64,000 nucleotides of DNA from contig CM076948.1 in the NCBI GenBank assembly GCA_039566865.1, forward strand, positions 12,969,001 to 13,033,000. The letters are read 5' to 3'. The notes under the pieces were generated by a model. It did not search any database, was not told where the DNA came from, and was given only the letters and a program-made list of their open reading frames with translations. Below are positions 33,481 through 46,312 of the stretch, piece after piece. The position numbers and the translations under genes are program-made. The stretch's first letter is position 1, and each line of letters opens with the position of its first letter. This DNA comes from Aurelia coerulea (lineage: Eukaryota > Cnidaria > Scyphozoa > Semaeostomeae > Ulmaridae).

Positions 33481-33666
33481 ATTCAAGTTTTTAACATTAC
33501 GGTTTAGAGCCCTGTTACATAGCACCGTTTTTCAAACAGCCAATGTCAAAATTTGAAAAGCAAAGAAGTGACAGAACTAGATTGAATAACAACGTTGGGA
33601 TTGATGTGGCTGCAGGGGCATCATCAATTTTTTTAGTTCTCTGTATATTTCATGAATACCAACTTG
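33480..33666. repeat. Dispersed repeat shared with 49938-50120
   Basis: 'gatttagagccctg..acatag' and 'aataacaacgttgggattga' recur in the same orientation at 49938-50120. Here the stretch directly abuts the 350-bp satellite in one orientation, and there it abuts the satellite in the other. Confidence 0.65.
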
Positions 33667-34904
33667 CTGGGCCAGGTCAAAAACGCGGAAAGTGCGGAAA
33701 ACGCGCAAAAACATGTAAAGATTCTGAATGGCTAGAAATAGCGCTTATTGAACTAAGAGATAGGTAAGAGACCTCTTTAATAAGCCAAATATTCCACCAA
33801 TAAGACAAAAAAGAAATTTCCGCGTTTTCCACGTTTTCGTTTTGGCTATGGGTGATTTTCGAAAACGCGCAAAACGTGGACAGCTCTTTGTATCAACATT
33901 TATCAGTAGCTTTTCGCAAATAAAGACGAGTGATACGTTAAGCTTTCTCTCCTCAGGAATTCTGTACTTCCTAGATCTTCGTAGATCTGAATGAAACTTT
34001 CGGATCATCAGATTTAAAATTAATGGGTCTAAGTGGCCTATCAGGAATTCGATTTGTAATTTCTTAACCGTATCCCTGTATGGTGCTATAGGCGGATACA
34101 GCATGTTATGTCGCCATAATGAACCCCGAAATAGACTGAAAGCCTTCTGTTTTGCAAATAATTTTTTCCGCACTTTCCGCGTTTTCGTTTTTGCTATAGG
34201 TGATTTTCGAAAACGCGGAAAACGTGGAAATCTCTTTGTATCAACTTTTATCAGTAGCTTTTCGGAAACATAGACGAGTGATACGTTTAGCTTTCTCTCG
34301 TCATGAATTCTGTACCAAAATAGACTTCGTACATCTGAATGAAACTTTTGGATCATCAGATTTACAATTAATGGGCCTAAGTGGCCTATCAGGAATTCGA
34401 GGGACAGTTTGCTTGTGATTTCTTAACGGTATCCCTTTACGGTGCTATGGGCGGATACAGCATGTTATATCGCCAAAATAAAGCACGTAAAAGCCTCCTG
34501 TTTTTCAAAATAATTTTTTCCGCGCTTTACGCGTTTTCGTTTTTGCTATAGGTGATTTTCGAAAACGCGGAAAACGTGGAAATCTCTTTATATCAACTTT
34601 TATCAGTAGCTTTTCGGAAACATAGACGAGTGATACGTTTAGCTTTCTCTCGTCATGAATTCTGTACCAAAATAGACTTCGTACATCTGAATGAAACTTT
34701 TGGATCATCAGATTTAAAATTAATGGGCCTATGTGGCCTATCAGGAATTCGAGGGACAGTTTGTTTGTGATTTCTTAACCGTATCCCTTTACGGTGCTAT
34801 GGGCGGATACAGCATGTTATGACGCCTAAATGAAGCACGAAATAAACTGAAAGCCTCCTGTTCTGCAAAATAATTTTTTCCGCGCTTTCCGCGTTTATGT
34901 TTTA
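33667..34904. repeat. About 350-bp satellite, plus orientation
   Basis: Units recur with 'gctataggtgattttcgaaa' at about 33845 (variant), 34193 and 34545, then again at 36424 beyond a LINE. The open frames of 60-200 residues across it are repeat read-through. An inverted array of the same unit is at 47160-47518 and 49088-49800. Confidence 0.85.
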
Positions 34905-36412
34905 GTGAGGTAACCAATATTGCTAACTCAATGATTGAAAACTGTACGTTTCCAGACACCCTTAAAAAAGCTGACCTGTCACCTGCCTTTAAGACAGGAG
35001 AAACAACAACGAAAAAGAATTTTCGACCGATAAGTGTTTTATCAGCAATATCCAAAGTTTTTGAGAGGTTGCTGTCGAAACAAATCATGCCGTTCATTCA
35101 GCCAAAATTGTCTGAGCTCCTATGTGGCTTCAGAGAAGGCTACAGTTCCCAAGATGCTCTATTTCGAGTTATTGAGCAATGCCGTAGAACACTTGACAAG
35201 TCAGGCAAGGTTGGGATGGTTCTAATGGACCTTTCTAAAGCTTATGACTGCATCCCTCATGACCTGCTGTTAGCGAAACTTGAGGCATATGGCTTCAGTT
35301 TAGATAGTTTGAATTTACTGCATAGTTACCTCACAAACAGGCTACAAAGAGTGAAGATAAATGGTACCTACAGTAACTGGCAACAAGTAAAATCTGGTGT
35401 TCCACAGGGTTCAGTTCTTGGACCTTTACTGTTCAATCTATTTATTAATGATTTCATATACGCGATCGAGAACTCACAAGTTTGCAACTTTGCCGATGAC
35501 AACACTATCTACTCATGTGAAGATAGCATAGATAACATTTTGAGATCCCTCAAAGGAGACATAAATAATGCCTTAAAATGGTTCAAGGACAACCGAATGG
35601 TAGCTAACCCAGACAAGTTTCAGGTTATTTTCATGGGTCTTGAAAAGGGTCAAAAAGTGAGCCTTGAAATAAATGGTCAACCTATAAGACAACCGATGAG
35701 GTTAAACTCCTTGGAATAACGATTGACTCAAAGCTACAGTTTCATAATCATGTTGAAGGTATTTGCAAAAAGGCAAGTCAAAAAGTAAAGGCGTTCTCTC
35801 GTATTGCTGGGTTTCTACAAAAGGATAAAGCAAACATACTATACAAAACTTTCATAAAGTCAGCCTTTAACTATTGTCCACTGATATGGATGTTTTGTGG
35901 TAAAACAACTAACAACAGAATAAACCGGCTACATAAGCGTGCCTTGAGAGTTCTCCATGGCGATTATACATCTACCTTTGAAGAACTACTGGCAAGGTCG
36001 GAAGAGATAACGATCCATTGTAGCAATCTGCAAAAGCTAATGGTTGAAATATACGAATGCACCAATTTCATTAGTCCTTCTATTTTGTCAGAGTTTTTCG
36101 CAACGAAAGAAATCACATATGACCTAAGAATAAAGAATCTACTCCAGGTGCCAAAAGTTAAGACATCGTCATATGGACAAAGTTCCCTATCGTTCAGAGG
36201 TAGTATACTTTGGAACACTTTGTCAGACAACATAAAATCCGCACAAAATACAAAACAGTTTAAAACAATGATCAAAAATTGGAAGGGAGAACAATGCCGA
36301 TGCAACATTTGTAAATAGGGTTTGTAATTAGATAGTTGGTTTTTATTAGTTTGTATTAACTAGACATTTCACCAACTGTAAATAAATGAATTATTATTAT
36401 TATTATTATTAT
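34905..36412 (+). mobile_element. 5'-truncated LINE inserted in the satellite
   Basis: Reverse transcriptase with RPISVLSAISKVFERLL, MDLSKAYDCIPHDLL, SGVPQGSVLGPLLFNLFIND and the catalytic FADDNTIY (34931-35719), a frameshift near 35700, then the C-terminal part 35890-36318 ending in a Cys-rich CRCNICK. It ends in an (att)n tail. It interrupts the satellite between gcgttt and tcgttttt. Same family as the fragment at 39622-40252. Confidence 0.88.
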
Positions 36413-37004
36413 TATTCGTTTTTGCTATAGGTGATTTTCGAAAACGCGGAAAACGTGAAAATCTCTTTATATCAACTTTGATCACATACCGACGAACGGT
36501 TCTTGAATTTCTGTAGTTCTACACCATGAAAAATGAGCTTTAGTAGTATTTTTGGTAGTAATCAGAACATTAAGTAAGCCTTTTAGATAGTTTGTTCTTC
36601 CTTAGACTTGCTCAAAGTTTATTCAGTGGACTGTCAGCAAGGCTAGCTTTCGCCCCCGCAAGAGTAAATTATATTCTTTTGATGCTGATGGTTCACTGAA
36701 TAGACTTGGGGCAAGTCTAGTTGTTCCTTGTTTATTCGTACGTAAAGTTATGACCCCAGGTAAGAGACTTTTGGAGAAAAATCATTGGGTGATAAATAAC
36801 TCAACAAAACATCAAAGTTAAAACATCGAAGTTAAAACTTGTATAATAACGACGCAGCTGCCAATTAAACTTAAAGTAAACACAAAAGAACCAGTGACTT
36901 GAGAACCATTAGCTTCCAATGTAGTAATACATTGTCCGAAGAATAATCTTTTTCAGGTAGTTAGGGAAGGTTAAATGAAAGTCCATGTTAAGTTCTGGGT
37001 TTAT
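36413..37004. other. Satellite remnant, MITE and unassigned sequence
   Basis: 36413-36480 continues the 350-bp satellite. 36601-36720 is an inverted-repeat MITE (cttagacttgctc ... gcaagtctag, with a second inverted block attcagtggac / gttcactgaat). The rest is unassigned. Confidence 0.6.
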
Positions 37005-37456
37005 AATAATAATAATATATCAAATGAGGGAATACGAGGCTTACAGCCTATAAAACCCTAGAAATTGTATTTGTGTTCGCGGTGGAAGCTATCATAACGT
37101 TTTTCAAAATTTAATACTGTCGTACAGTTGACAATCTCTTCGGATAACTCATTCCACGATTTTACTATTCTTTGTGAAAAGAAGTTTCGTCTTACGTTCA
37201 GGCGATTTCTTTGCTTAAACAGCTTGAGCTCGTGTCCTCTTGTTTTGGTTGTGCTTAACTTGAAGAAATTTGTATGGTTCAAGTCGACGATACCTTTCAT
37301 GATCTTAAAAACCATTATCATGTCTCCTCTCGTTCTCCTCTCGTTTGTCTGATGCTTGATCCAATGTTTACGTCTGATCCAATGTTTGGAGTTATTTGAG
37401 ACAGTATAAGGACAGATGAAGCCTGAGATGGAAAGTTTGGTTCTTTTATGCAACAA
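37005..37456 (-). pseudogene. LINE 3' fragment, minus strand
   Basis: 132-codon frame with RRTRGDMIMVFKIMKG and RRNFFSQRIVKSWNELSEEI, the C-terminal region of a CR1-like reverse transcriptase. The 3' end is an (aat)n-type tail at about 37003-37020. Confidence 0.8.
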
Positions 37457-38126
37457 AATTAATATAACTCGTAACAGAGCAACTAAATATTGTCCGAAGA
37501 CACATCCTTTTGCAGAAAAACGGGGGAAACATAGCTAATTTAGGACTGTTGTGAATGAGGGTATTAATTTGGTCAAACAGAATTTCATCTTTATCTTAGC
37601 TAATGTACGTTAGTTTCGCTAGTTTGAACTCGTTTCTGCCGTATTTGAACAAATGAATGGTGTGTTATTTAGTTACAGGAAATTAGAATTACCACTTAAG
37701 AAAATCAGCAAGATATCATTTCCTTCCCTGAGGCATGTTCATTTTCCTTAGGAGCGGATCCAGAAAATGTCCTGACTACTGCTAAGGCGAGGTTATTCAA
37801 TAAACTAGGGTGTGGTATTTTAAAAATAGGTGTCGACCTTAATAACTTGATGCAAGAATCTGAAAATCTGACTACTGCTTCAGCAGCAGTCGCAGTAGTC
37901 TGGATCCGCATCAACGACATTAATTGAACAGAAACAAGTGACGCAAAATTTCAACAATAACGGCTGCTGGTAAACTAAGCAACGAAATCGCGAAGCAACG
38001 GAATCGCGAAGCAACGAAATCGCACAGCAATAATTGCAACAGTGCAGTAACAAGCAAACCTTCTAAAAATTATAAAACGGGATCAAGTTGTTCTCTTAAT
38101 AGTTTCTTGTGACTTTCCTTAAGGCT
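37457..38126. other. Unassigned sequence
   Basis: Contains a threefold 16-bp repeat gcaacgaaatcgcgaa at about 37979-38030. No gene found. Confidence 0.5.
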
Positions 38127-41100
38127 GAAGGTAGGTGGCACTTGGATCAATTCCTGGCAAAAGTACGGAAATCTCTGGAATATGCAACTTTTGCTTATGC
38201 AATAATGTTTAGTGGTCATTCTGTTTGCAGGACTGGGAAGAAAGTCTGGTTCTTCATTGCTCGCTTTATTACGGTTGGGATATTGCCAGCGTTCTTTATG
38301 CTGTAGTGCTACATCAAATGGGATGACAGCAAGAACCCCGCGTGGAAACTCTCTTGAGCAGTGGCCACATCTGTTTCTTTCTTTGGAAATTTCATGAACA
38401 TTGCAAATCGTAAATGGCTCGTTGTTGTGCCAGATTTTCGTGAAAGGAGAGGATTCAGGGGCTGGAACCTGATGGAGTAGATGACTGATAAACTCTTAAA
38501 CGGCGAGGCTGGCCGCCCTTCCTTCCGGCGCCTCTTTCCATATTTGGATATGTGATCGCGGACCTTTTAGCAATTTTCACATTTGCAATCAAATTTTCAA
38601 GTGTCCCTTCTTTTTCTGCCACTGCGACCGAATGTTTGCATATCTTTGCAAACTTGAAGCCCTTGCAATTACAACAAATCTTGCCTTTGCCATTTAACGC
38701 TGCTCTCACATTGTATGGTGACGGATTGCTTCCTGCAACCAAATACTTTTTCTCCCTAATGATTTCATTGATAACTGGCGCAAGAACAATGGCATTTCTG
38801 TTATTTAATAATTCAACTGCCTTTTTCTCGATGACATCGGCATACATAGGAGATGGCAATGCGGTGCTTAACTTTACCGACAATGACTGAATTGGGTGTC
38901 CGTATGAAGTCAAAGCTAATCTCTGGAAGACTGATCTCTTTCTTGTTTCTGACATCTTCGCTGGATAATTTATTGAAAGCAGATACATAAGAATTCTTCT
39001 GTTGAGTGGTCCATTGATACCAGTCCTCGACCCTTACTGACAGGTACCTAGCCTCTTCTGATAATCTGTAGTTGGAGCTTGACCCAGTGAGAGCCTTACA
39101 TATTTCAGAATCTTGATATTTGAAGACGGATTCCCAGACATCTCTTACAAACTGGGTCTTAGATAAATCATCTTTTCTCGAAAAACCCAGTGCAACCTTC
39201 CTTGCTGCGAGAATCGAGTTTACGCTCTCTGACTGGTTAGTGTAGATCCTTTCTGGATTTCCGTTGGCGTCATTTGGCATGCCGGCGTTACTGCGAGCAT
39301 TTTGAATGACCCTGCGTAGAACTAGCTTCTCTCGCTCTTTGAGATACTTGTAAAACTTCGATTCATAAACAGATCCGCTGTCGACTTGTAAAATTTCTGC
39401 TTCCATCTGCGCTAAAATTACTTTTGCGTCTTTCAATCTGACTTTAAGATCTTTCTTGTCTTTAGCTTCAATAAGACCATTCCTACCAAACACAACTTTT
39501 AGCATCGGCTCTGCATCTGAGCCTTTAACACCAATTGTAGACAGAAATTCTTTGCAGTTCACTTGAATATGTCTTGTACATCGCAGCATTATAGCTCCCT
39601 TGCAATTCCTTTCGCATGCTTGTTTGGATGTTCTGCGATAGAACCTTGAATCAAAGAATAAATCACGTTCACGAAAGGGCTTTGCGCATTGCACAGAAAG
39701 ATTACGAACATGATTTTGGTTTTCTCCTGGAGCAAACAAATTCAGTACCCATCCATATAAGAAAACTACAGTTGCTTATGACTGAGATTTTGAAAAAAAC
39801 AAAATTAGATCTAAGTTCAACTTTTATGAAGGATATTTTCACGCAGCGGAACACTGGCTACGACTTGAGGCATGGGACCGACGCGCTGCTTCCAAAAGTA
39901 CGCACTACGTCCTTTGGAATCGAGTCTGTAGCTTTCCTTGGAAATAGGATGTGGCAGCTGCTACCACAAAAGATAAAAGACTCCAGCACCCTTCAAATTT
40001 TCAAAAGGAAAATAAGGTGCTGGAATGGTGATAAATGCAACTGTAGGCTTTTGCAAAACATATGTACAACAGGTTGGGTTCATAACAGGATAGTTAGTGA
40101 AATTACTGTAATTATACATATATATATATTATTTTTAGATTAGATTGTAAATTTTGTAAATAAGTAGGCCTTAATTAGCTGTAATTTTAGCTATGGTTTT
40201 GTTTCAGCCTACTTTGTAAATAAATTAATGATGATGATGATGATGATGATGATGCTTTGATCAAAGCCTGCTCTCCATCAGTAGCGATTCCTATTGAGCA
40301 TGTGCTGAGAGAAGTATTCCGTGCAATTTCTCATATGGCTTTGTCATAGGTTTCCTCGGATTTATCATGCTGTATAATTGTTGGTCCAATCATTACAGCA
40401 CTATGCCAAGAATCTGAGACATTTCTAGACTTGGATTCTAAAAATCGATGCCTGTAAGCCAAAGGGGTTACCTCAAATTTACCAAAGTTGAATGTTGGGT
40501 CCACAGACAGAGGCAAACCACCTTCGGCACGACGTAAGTCTGAAAGCATGCGCTTCGTTGATAATACCCATAAATCACTTGGTGTGTCACTATGGTGCAA
40601 GATCATGCTATCTTCACCTAGCTCCTCGTTGTAGGCCAACAAGGCATCCACTTCATTTGTAGGCTTTCGTCTTTCTTTGATAAATCTAGAGTTAGATACA
40701 TCGGAAATCTGCTTCTTGGACCTGGGAGCATCTCCATAATCTGACTCATCATTGATACCTTTGGTTATATCATCATAAACACGACTTCTGTTTGCCTTTT
40801 TGCTTGGAGAGATGGCTTTGCGTATACTGTCGAGGGTGCTCTTTTTCAAGGGATAAAACTGACCTTGCTGTTTGTTACGTTTGAAGTTTCCATGCGGTAG
40901 AACATCAAATGAGATGACATCAGTGTTGCCACACACCTTTCGATTGATATAGTACTGAAGCACGATTCATAATGTTGTTGTATGGTCCCATGAAGTACAT
41001 TATGTTTCGAACAAGGCCAAAATCATTCTCTCGTCTGTGGATCATTAGATACATGGAGTTTTCTTGAAGCTCTACTTTTTTCCGATCCTCTACTCGGAAC

Positions 41101-41553
41101 CTGACGTTCTCTTCCTTTGATCTTGCATCTACGTGAACTGTCAAACATTTCACTTCGTGACAAATTCTAAATACTCCATTGAGATCGCTCTTCACATCAT
41201 TTGGATCTTTAACTTCAGCAGCATCGATCACAAAAATGGCATTCCTCCTGCATGCTTGTGGCATCCGTCGTGTCTTCGTGCAGTTAGACATGATCAATGC
41301 TAGTGCTTCTTCGTTCTTCAGTTTCCTGTTTAGACACTGAAAATATGGCATGCGATATGGTCCCCATTGTTCTTGCGAAATCCTATCCCAGGATATTGGA
41401 GCATAGAGTGCATCTTTGGTTAATGGGGTTTTACCAGACCAAACCCTTTTAACTTGGATCCGGTTGGTAATTGATTCAGGCGACTCAGTCAAATCAATCA
41501 AAGGGGGGTTGTCTGATCTTTCATCTAGATTGTCTTCTAAATCATTACTTTAA
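38127..41553 (-). pseudogene. MULE-like transposase with SWIM zinc finger, broken
   Basis: Read on the minus strand. The N-terminal part (41553 to about 40950) is charged and follows a stop, without a clear start. A frameshift near 40950 leads into 40963-40331 with SVDPTFNFGKFEVTPLAYRH, typical of the first acidic position of the MULE DDE domain. A TGA lies at 40331-40333, then IATDGEQALIKA, the second acidic block. A plus-strand LINE (39622-40252) interrupts the gene exactly there. It resumes at about 39620 with RNCKGAIMLRCTRHIQ, then a helical region with SESVNSILAARK. Another frameshift falls near 38840, followed by the SWIM finger CNCKGFKFAKICKH (CxC-x9-CxH). After one more frameshift near 38458 comes a Cys-rich tail with RCGHCSREFPRGVLAV, ending at 38127. 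The complete protein would transpose DNA; this copy cannot. Confidence 0.8.
39622..40252 (+). mobile_element. LINE 3' fragment inside the MULE-like gene
   Basis: Frame 39616-40143 reads WMFCDRTLNQRINHVHERAL, the C-terminal region of the same LINE family as 34905-36412. The tail is (atg)n at 40227-40252. A short atgctt flanks both sides. The host gene sequence joins cleanly across it (IATDGEQALIKA then C-E-R-N). Confidence 0.88.
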
Positions 41554-41903
41554 ACCTCCTTCCTTTCGGAAAAAGCATCCTGAGAAACCTTACATTTATT
41601 ACCTGAGAAACCTTACCTTTACATACATTTAAAGGAAAAACATTACATTTATGATAAAGTCTGTTTACCTGCTGTGCTGAATCCCGAGTTTGTAAACAGA
41701 GTTGTCCACGGCCTTTGAAATATATGAAAAACCAAGAAGCTCTGAGTCCAAAATGTTCAAAGAACTTGAAAGAGCGAAGATACAGCTATTGCGTTATATC
41801 TCGATGTTTTGCTTTGGGACACTTGGGACGCCTGCTGATGCCATTTATCACACAATTTTGCTTTCGCGCCACAGCTTTCTTGCAAGAGAGGCCGGAAGTG
41901 ACG
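41554..41903. other. Spacer between the kinase-peptidase and transposase frames
   Basis: No conserved frame. 'gagaaaccttacatttatta' words are repeated near 41582-41625. It may hold the 5' part or promoter of the transposase gene. Confidence 0.45.
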
Positions 41904-43477
41904 TCAGAATTCTGGCTTGGTGTTGTCGGGCATGAATATGCCGTTACCATTTCCCCCTAAAGATTCACTAATTGCGTGTATGTCAATAACGATCCACTGC
42001 CCCAGTTGCTTGCTGATAACAAATGCATATGGCGGAACAGTCACTACAAACACCCCTTGACTTCGACCAAGAAAATATTCAAGCTGTTTTTTTCCATCTT
42101 CTGAGAAAACAGTTGAGCCTTGACAACGGGTGTGAAATAGACATTCAGCGATCGAGTTGTTTGAGCGCATCAATTGGTATGCATCATGAATCTTATATGA
42201 TTCTTCGTGATTCCGCAAATGATTTATCCTTGCAGGGAAGAAATTTATAATGTGTTTCGCATTCTTCTTAACATCATCCCAAGGTTGGCCTGGTGATTTA
42301 AGCAGGCATTCGGCATTTTTCAAGGAAAGAAACATGCATGCATTAGTTCCGTCGTTTTTCGGAAGTTTGAGCAATCCACCAATCAGGTTCTGTTCTTGAG
42401 CATGGACGAGAGCAGTTCCTTGATGAAATGAGAAAAGAAACTCTTGTGAATTTGATTCCAATTCACTCAAGAGAATCTCGCTGATTTCGTCTAAACTTGG
42501 ACGCTCAAATGCATCTATCCTGATGCACCTCAGAAATACTTTATTGATCTTATACCACCAATAGGCCCGAAGATGGTCATACCGCATACTGTTCTTTGGT
42601 AAAACACCATTTGTAATTTTTGATGGTATGTACCGAGTCCAATTCTTCTTCTCCTGCTGTGTGGCCTCTTGCACATATGGAACTAGGGTGTCTGGATTTA
42701 TCAAACAGAGGAACAACATCCCGAAGCTCCAAATGTCTGACATCTTCATTTCTGCTTCTGACAGTGATTGTGGTCTTCTGGCTGGATCTAAAATTTCCGG
42801 GGCCATAAATACAGGGGTACCTTTATAGATGCTGTTTGTGTGTGTTTTTGCAATCTGAGACGTTTGACAAATATTGCCCCAGCTTTCTCCAAAGTCCGTG
42901 AGCATTACCCGGCATGGACTGTCTTTCCAAAGCCTTTCCAATTCCTTTTGGTCCGCAATGTCCTGCAAATGTTGATTACTAACAAGAACGTTCCCAGGCC
43001 TCGGTGTGCGACGCCTTTGTTATGAAGATATCTGATTCCTTCTATGATTTGGTGAGATATGGATGGTATTATGTGTTCAAAGTTCTTAAAATGGCTTTGG
43101 TCCAGCTCTCTCAAGAGACCATCTAGAGATGATACTGATTTAGCCTTTCCAAACATCATAAAATTGAATTCCGCATAGCCCAACATGAGTGCCTTCTCCT
43201 GGAGGCACATTGCCTTGAATTCCACTAAGTTATCATGCTTCAGATAATTCAAAAACCTTGCTTCATGCAAGATCTCTTTCTCCTCTGCATGATGCAATAC
43301 CTTTAGGACTACATTTCTGCCATTGTATTTTCCTAAGAAAACCTCCCCATAGCCGCCGGCACCAATCAGGGAGCACGATGAAACTTGGCTATAATCGCAG
43401 GACTGTATTCCCTCGTGGTCTTGGCGTTTTCTCTTTCTTGTGGGAGGCTGAGGTGGGATTTTTGGCAAGTGGAACAT
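41904..43477 (-). pseudogene. Protein kinase fused to a Cys/Asp-x-His peptidase-like domain, broken
   Basis: Starts probably at MFHLPKIPPQPP (43477). The kinase domain shows the Gly loop GAGGYGEV (about 43360), the Lys in NVVLKVL, then HNKGVAHR, where a deletion of about 7 bp (near 42998-43001) removes the Asp-Leu-Lys of the HRDLK motif and shifts the frame. In the next frame TDFGESWG (DFG), GTPVFMAPEIL (APE) and SDIWSFGMLF follow. After the kinase come about 190 residues with NDGTNACMF (Cys codon 42336-42338) and IDIHAI (Asp 41982-41984, His 41976-41978), spaced like a papain-fold deubiquitinase of the Cys plus Asp-x-His type. The stop follows KPEF. It reads in the same direction as the transposase 350 bp downstream. 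The peptidase assignment is tentative. Confidence 0.7.
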
Positions 43478-44330
43478 GATCTGATATGAAGAACAAAACG
43501 GAAGCATTATACAGATCATTCAATAGTAAAATGAAGGGGATATTTTCCCAAGGCCAAGCTAAACCTTGGGCGAAGCTAGCATAGCGGTCATGCTGATCAT
43601 GCTGAGCATGACCGACAATTTTCAGAAATATGAATATCTTTTTACCAGAAAAATATGTCTTTAAAAACTTTCTTGAAAATCACAACACATATCATAGTAC
43701 AACACATTTTACCCTTTGCATCATGACCTGTTGATACCTTGGTCCACTGTGTTAATTCGTGCTCGATTCGGAGCGCCAGACCTATCATAGGGTTTCTACA
43801 CTAATTTTATAGCTTCACTGTGCCGTTATGGTCAAATTTCGCTGTTTACGGTACTAGTTCCCTTGTTATGACTTTCTGATCTGAGATCGCAGGAGATGGG
43901 TCATTATGATCATAAACCTAGCAATGAATTGATTGGCAGGAGCTGATCTAACGCATGCCCATTGCGCCAGTTTGCAATTCAATATCCTGCTCAAGTTCAA
44001 TAGCAGGATACGCATTGAAACAATAACAATTATGACGATATAAATATACTTTGTCTTGTGAGGCTGACGGTCCTAGGCTTGTTCGTTCAAGATGAAGTGT
44101 ACCTACATACACCTCCAGTTGAAGAATTATTATTTGAATTTTGATTATTGTGGAGTGCAAAGATTCATTCTTCTTTTCTCAAGGGAGACATTGTCCAGCT
44201 TAGTTATCGAGAAAATCTTCTGCAACGCCAGGCGAGTGGAAGCCAGAAAGTAATCGTATGTGATTGTAGGCCTAGGCCTATAACCAAAAGCCAACTGCAA
44301 AGCTTGTTCTGAAGAGGAAAGACAGTGTCC
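43478..44330. other. Unassigned sequence
   Basis: Two small hairpins lie at 43549-43572 (cccaaggcc...ccttggg) and 43585-43613 (gcggtcatgctgatcatgct). Possible upstream region of the kinase frame. No gene seen. Confidence 0.45.
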
Positions 44331-44344
44331 CAGGGTGTTCTGAG

Positions 44345-44550
44345 AGTCTGGGTTTATCTCAGATAAACTAGGTTTATCTGTTTCTCTTTAGATAAACTGG
44401 GTTTATCGGCAGATAAAGTGGGTATTCGTGATAAAGTGGGTTTATCTGAGATAAAGTGGGTTTTTCTAAGATATACTGGGTTTATCTGGCGATAAAATGG
44501 GTTTATCAAAGATAAAACTGGGTTTTATCTGAGATAAACTGGGTTTATTT
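44345..44550. repeat. Short tandem repeat gataaactgggtttatctg
   Basis: About nine degenerate units of 20-25 bp, each itself a near-palindrome (gataaac...gtttatc), so either strand can form small hairpins. Confidence 0.85.
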
Positions 44551-45072
44551 ATCTAATTGTGGTGACTTTCGCGTGCTATATAAAGTCACTGCAAAAATTA
44601 CCAACTGAAGAAGCTCCCCCTCTGGGGCTGTGGCAAGTTTCTTAAAATTAACTGCATACTTGCTTCCACATGTTTCTTAATGAGTTTTTTAACAAATTCT
44701 TTCAAAGTACCTCCTGGAAACAACATTGAACACTCTCTATATCGGTTGGGCAAATTGCCCCCCAAATCAGTGTCAGACATACAGCAGCCCATATCATTGT
44801 TTTCTACATGATTTCAGACCCAAAAATGGACCTTTTAGCGTTGCAGTTTCAGTTTATATTTTAAATTCCATACATACAATTCAAATTCAAATATATTAGC
44901 TATACAGACAAAATACAAGATTGATAGAAAATATTACAGAAAATGAATACAATTGTACATGAAATAAATACAATATACAAATACTAGCAAAGGGAAAAAC
45001 ATGAATTGTATGCAGAGAATTACTTGGGGGAAGAGCCCCCTTAATAGGTAAACTAATCAAGGATGGATCCCC
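44551..45072. other. Unassigned AT-rich sequence
   Basis: No gene or repeat identified; open frames are short and without motifs. Confidence 0.4.
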
Positions 45073-45509
45073 CAGGGGGTACTCAGGTATATTTAGGATA
45101 AGGGTGCTCAGGCTGGGGTACAACGCATCAACCCAAACAAATATTTTCTAGCATGAAAATAGACCCAACAAAATAGTTTTCTTACCCTACATACCCAGAA
45201 GTTACGAAATCAGTATCTTTAATCTGTTGAAAAGTGCCCTAACTGCCTAAATTTCTCCATATTGTATTTGGATATTCACGTTTTTTGAACTTAGTAATGT
45301 TACTTGATGTTAATTTCATTTGTAAATTATATTTTTCCCGATATTTTTATTTTACCAATATTTGAGACCCAAAAAAGTAAACCAGAATTTCAGGAACCTA
45401 AAAAAATAACTGTACAAATCATTGACCCTAAAAATAACCCTTGCCCAAATTTTAGACCCAAAAAAGTAACCTGAGCACCCCTATCCTAGATATATCAGAG
45501 TACCCCCTG
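45073..45509. mobile_element. 437-bp inverted-repeat MITE
   Basis: Ends CAGGGGGTACTCAGGTATAT and the inverse (...atatatcagagtaccccctg), with a second matching inner block (aggataagggtgctcagg / cctgagcacccctatcct). No target duplication is visible. The interior repeats 'acccaaaaaagtaac'. Confidence 0.75.
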
Positions 45510-46312
45510 GGAGGGAGCCCCCCTATCCTAACTAATTATTAAAATTAAATGAATATATATGTAAGACTATTTGTAAGGTATCAGGATACTTCAGAATATT
45601 AGTTGACTATTCTCAAAAAGAGCCTGGAAACTGGATCGAACAATATTTTTGATATAAATTTTTATGCCAGAGATTAGATGGAGTGGCGTTGGCGTTAGAA
45701 CTTCCATCACCTTTGCGCACACTCGAAAATTCACAAAAGTATCAAAATATCGTTCGATTCAGATTCTATTTTAGAATAGCTGAAAGGTCTATTTGGCCAT
45801 TCACAGCTCGAAATTTTCAAGGGGCTCAGAGCAGTGAGGAAAAATTCCCTCAAAAATGACCACAATCTCTGTACTTTGCTCATTTTCATATTGTATTTCT
45901 TTTTAGAAATCCTTGGGGCATTCACTCCTACTGTCCCCGTGCTGCGTACCACGGCCTAACCGGATGTGAAGACGCTCAGATGGACAGTGGGGTAAAAAGT
46001 AGGTGGGAGGTAGGCCTTTGTTTGCGGCCTACAACAGTTTGAAAATGATGAACTGTTAGTAAAACAGTACTGGCACCATACTAAATACCACAACCTCATC
46101 TTAGCAATGTAGTCATTTTACCGATCTAGTCTATAAATGATCAAATAAATCTAAATGTAACATACCGGAATAAAATCTTCTCACATCACATAATCACATC
46201 CTCGTTCTTCAAGTCTTCATTGTGCCACGAGACCACGAGATGAAATATGAAACTAACCCCTATCAAAAATTTGGCGCGAAAACTGCCAGCCTCATTTTCA
46301 TGATATAGGGTA

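Noticed and set aside
33745..34356. 203-residue minus-strand frame
   Set aside because: It spans two units of the 350-bp satellite and reappears inverted at 47-49 kb; no domain or codon bias supports a protein.
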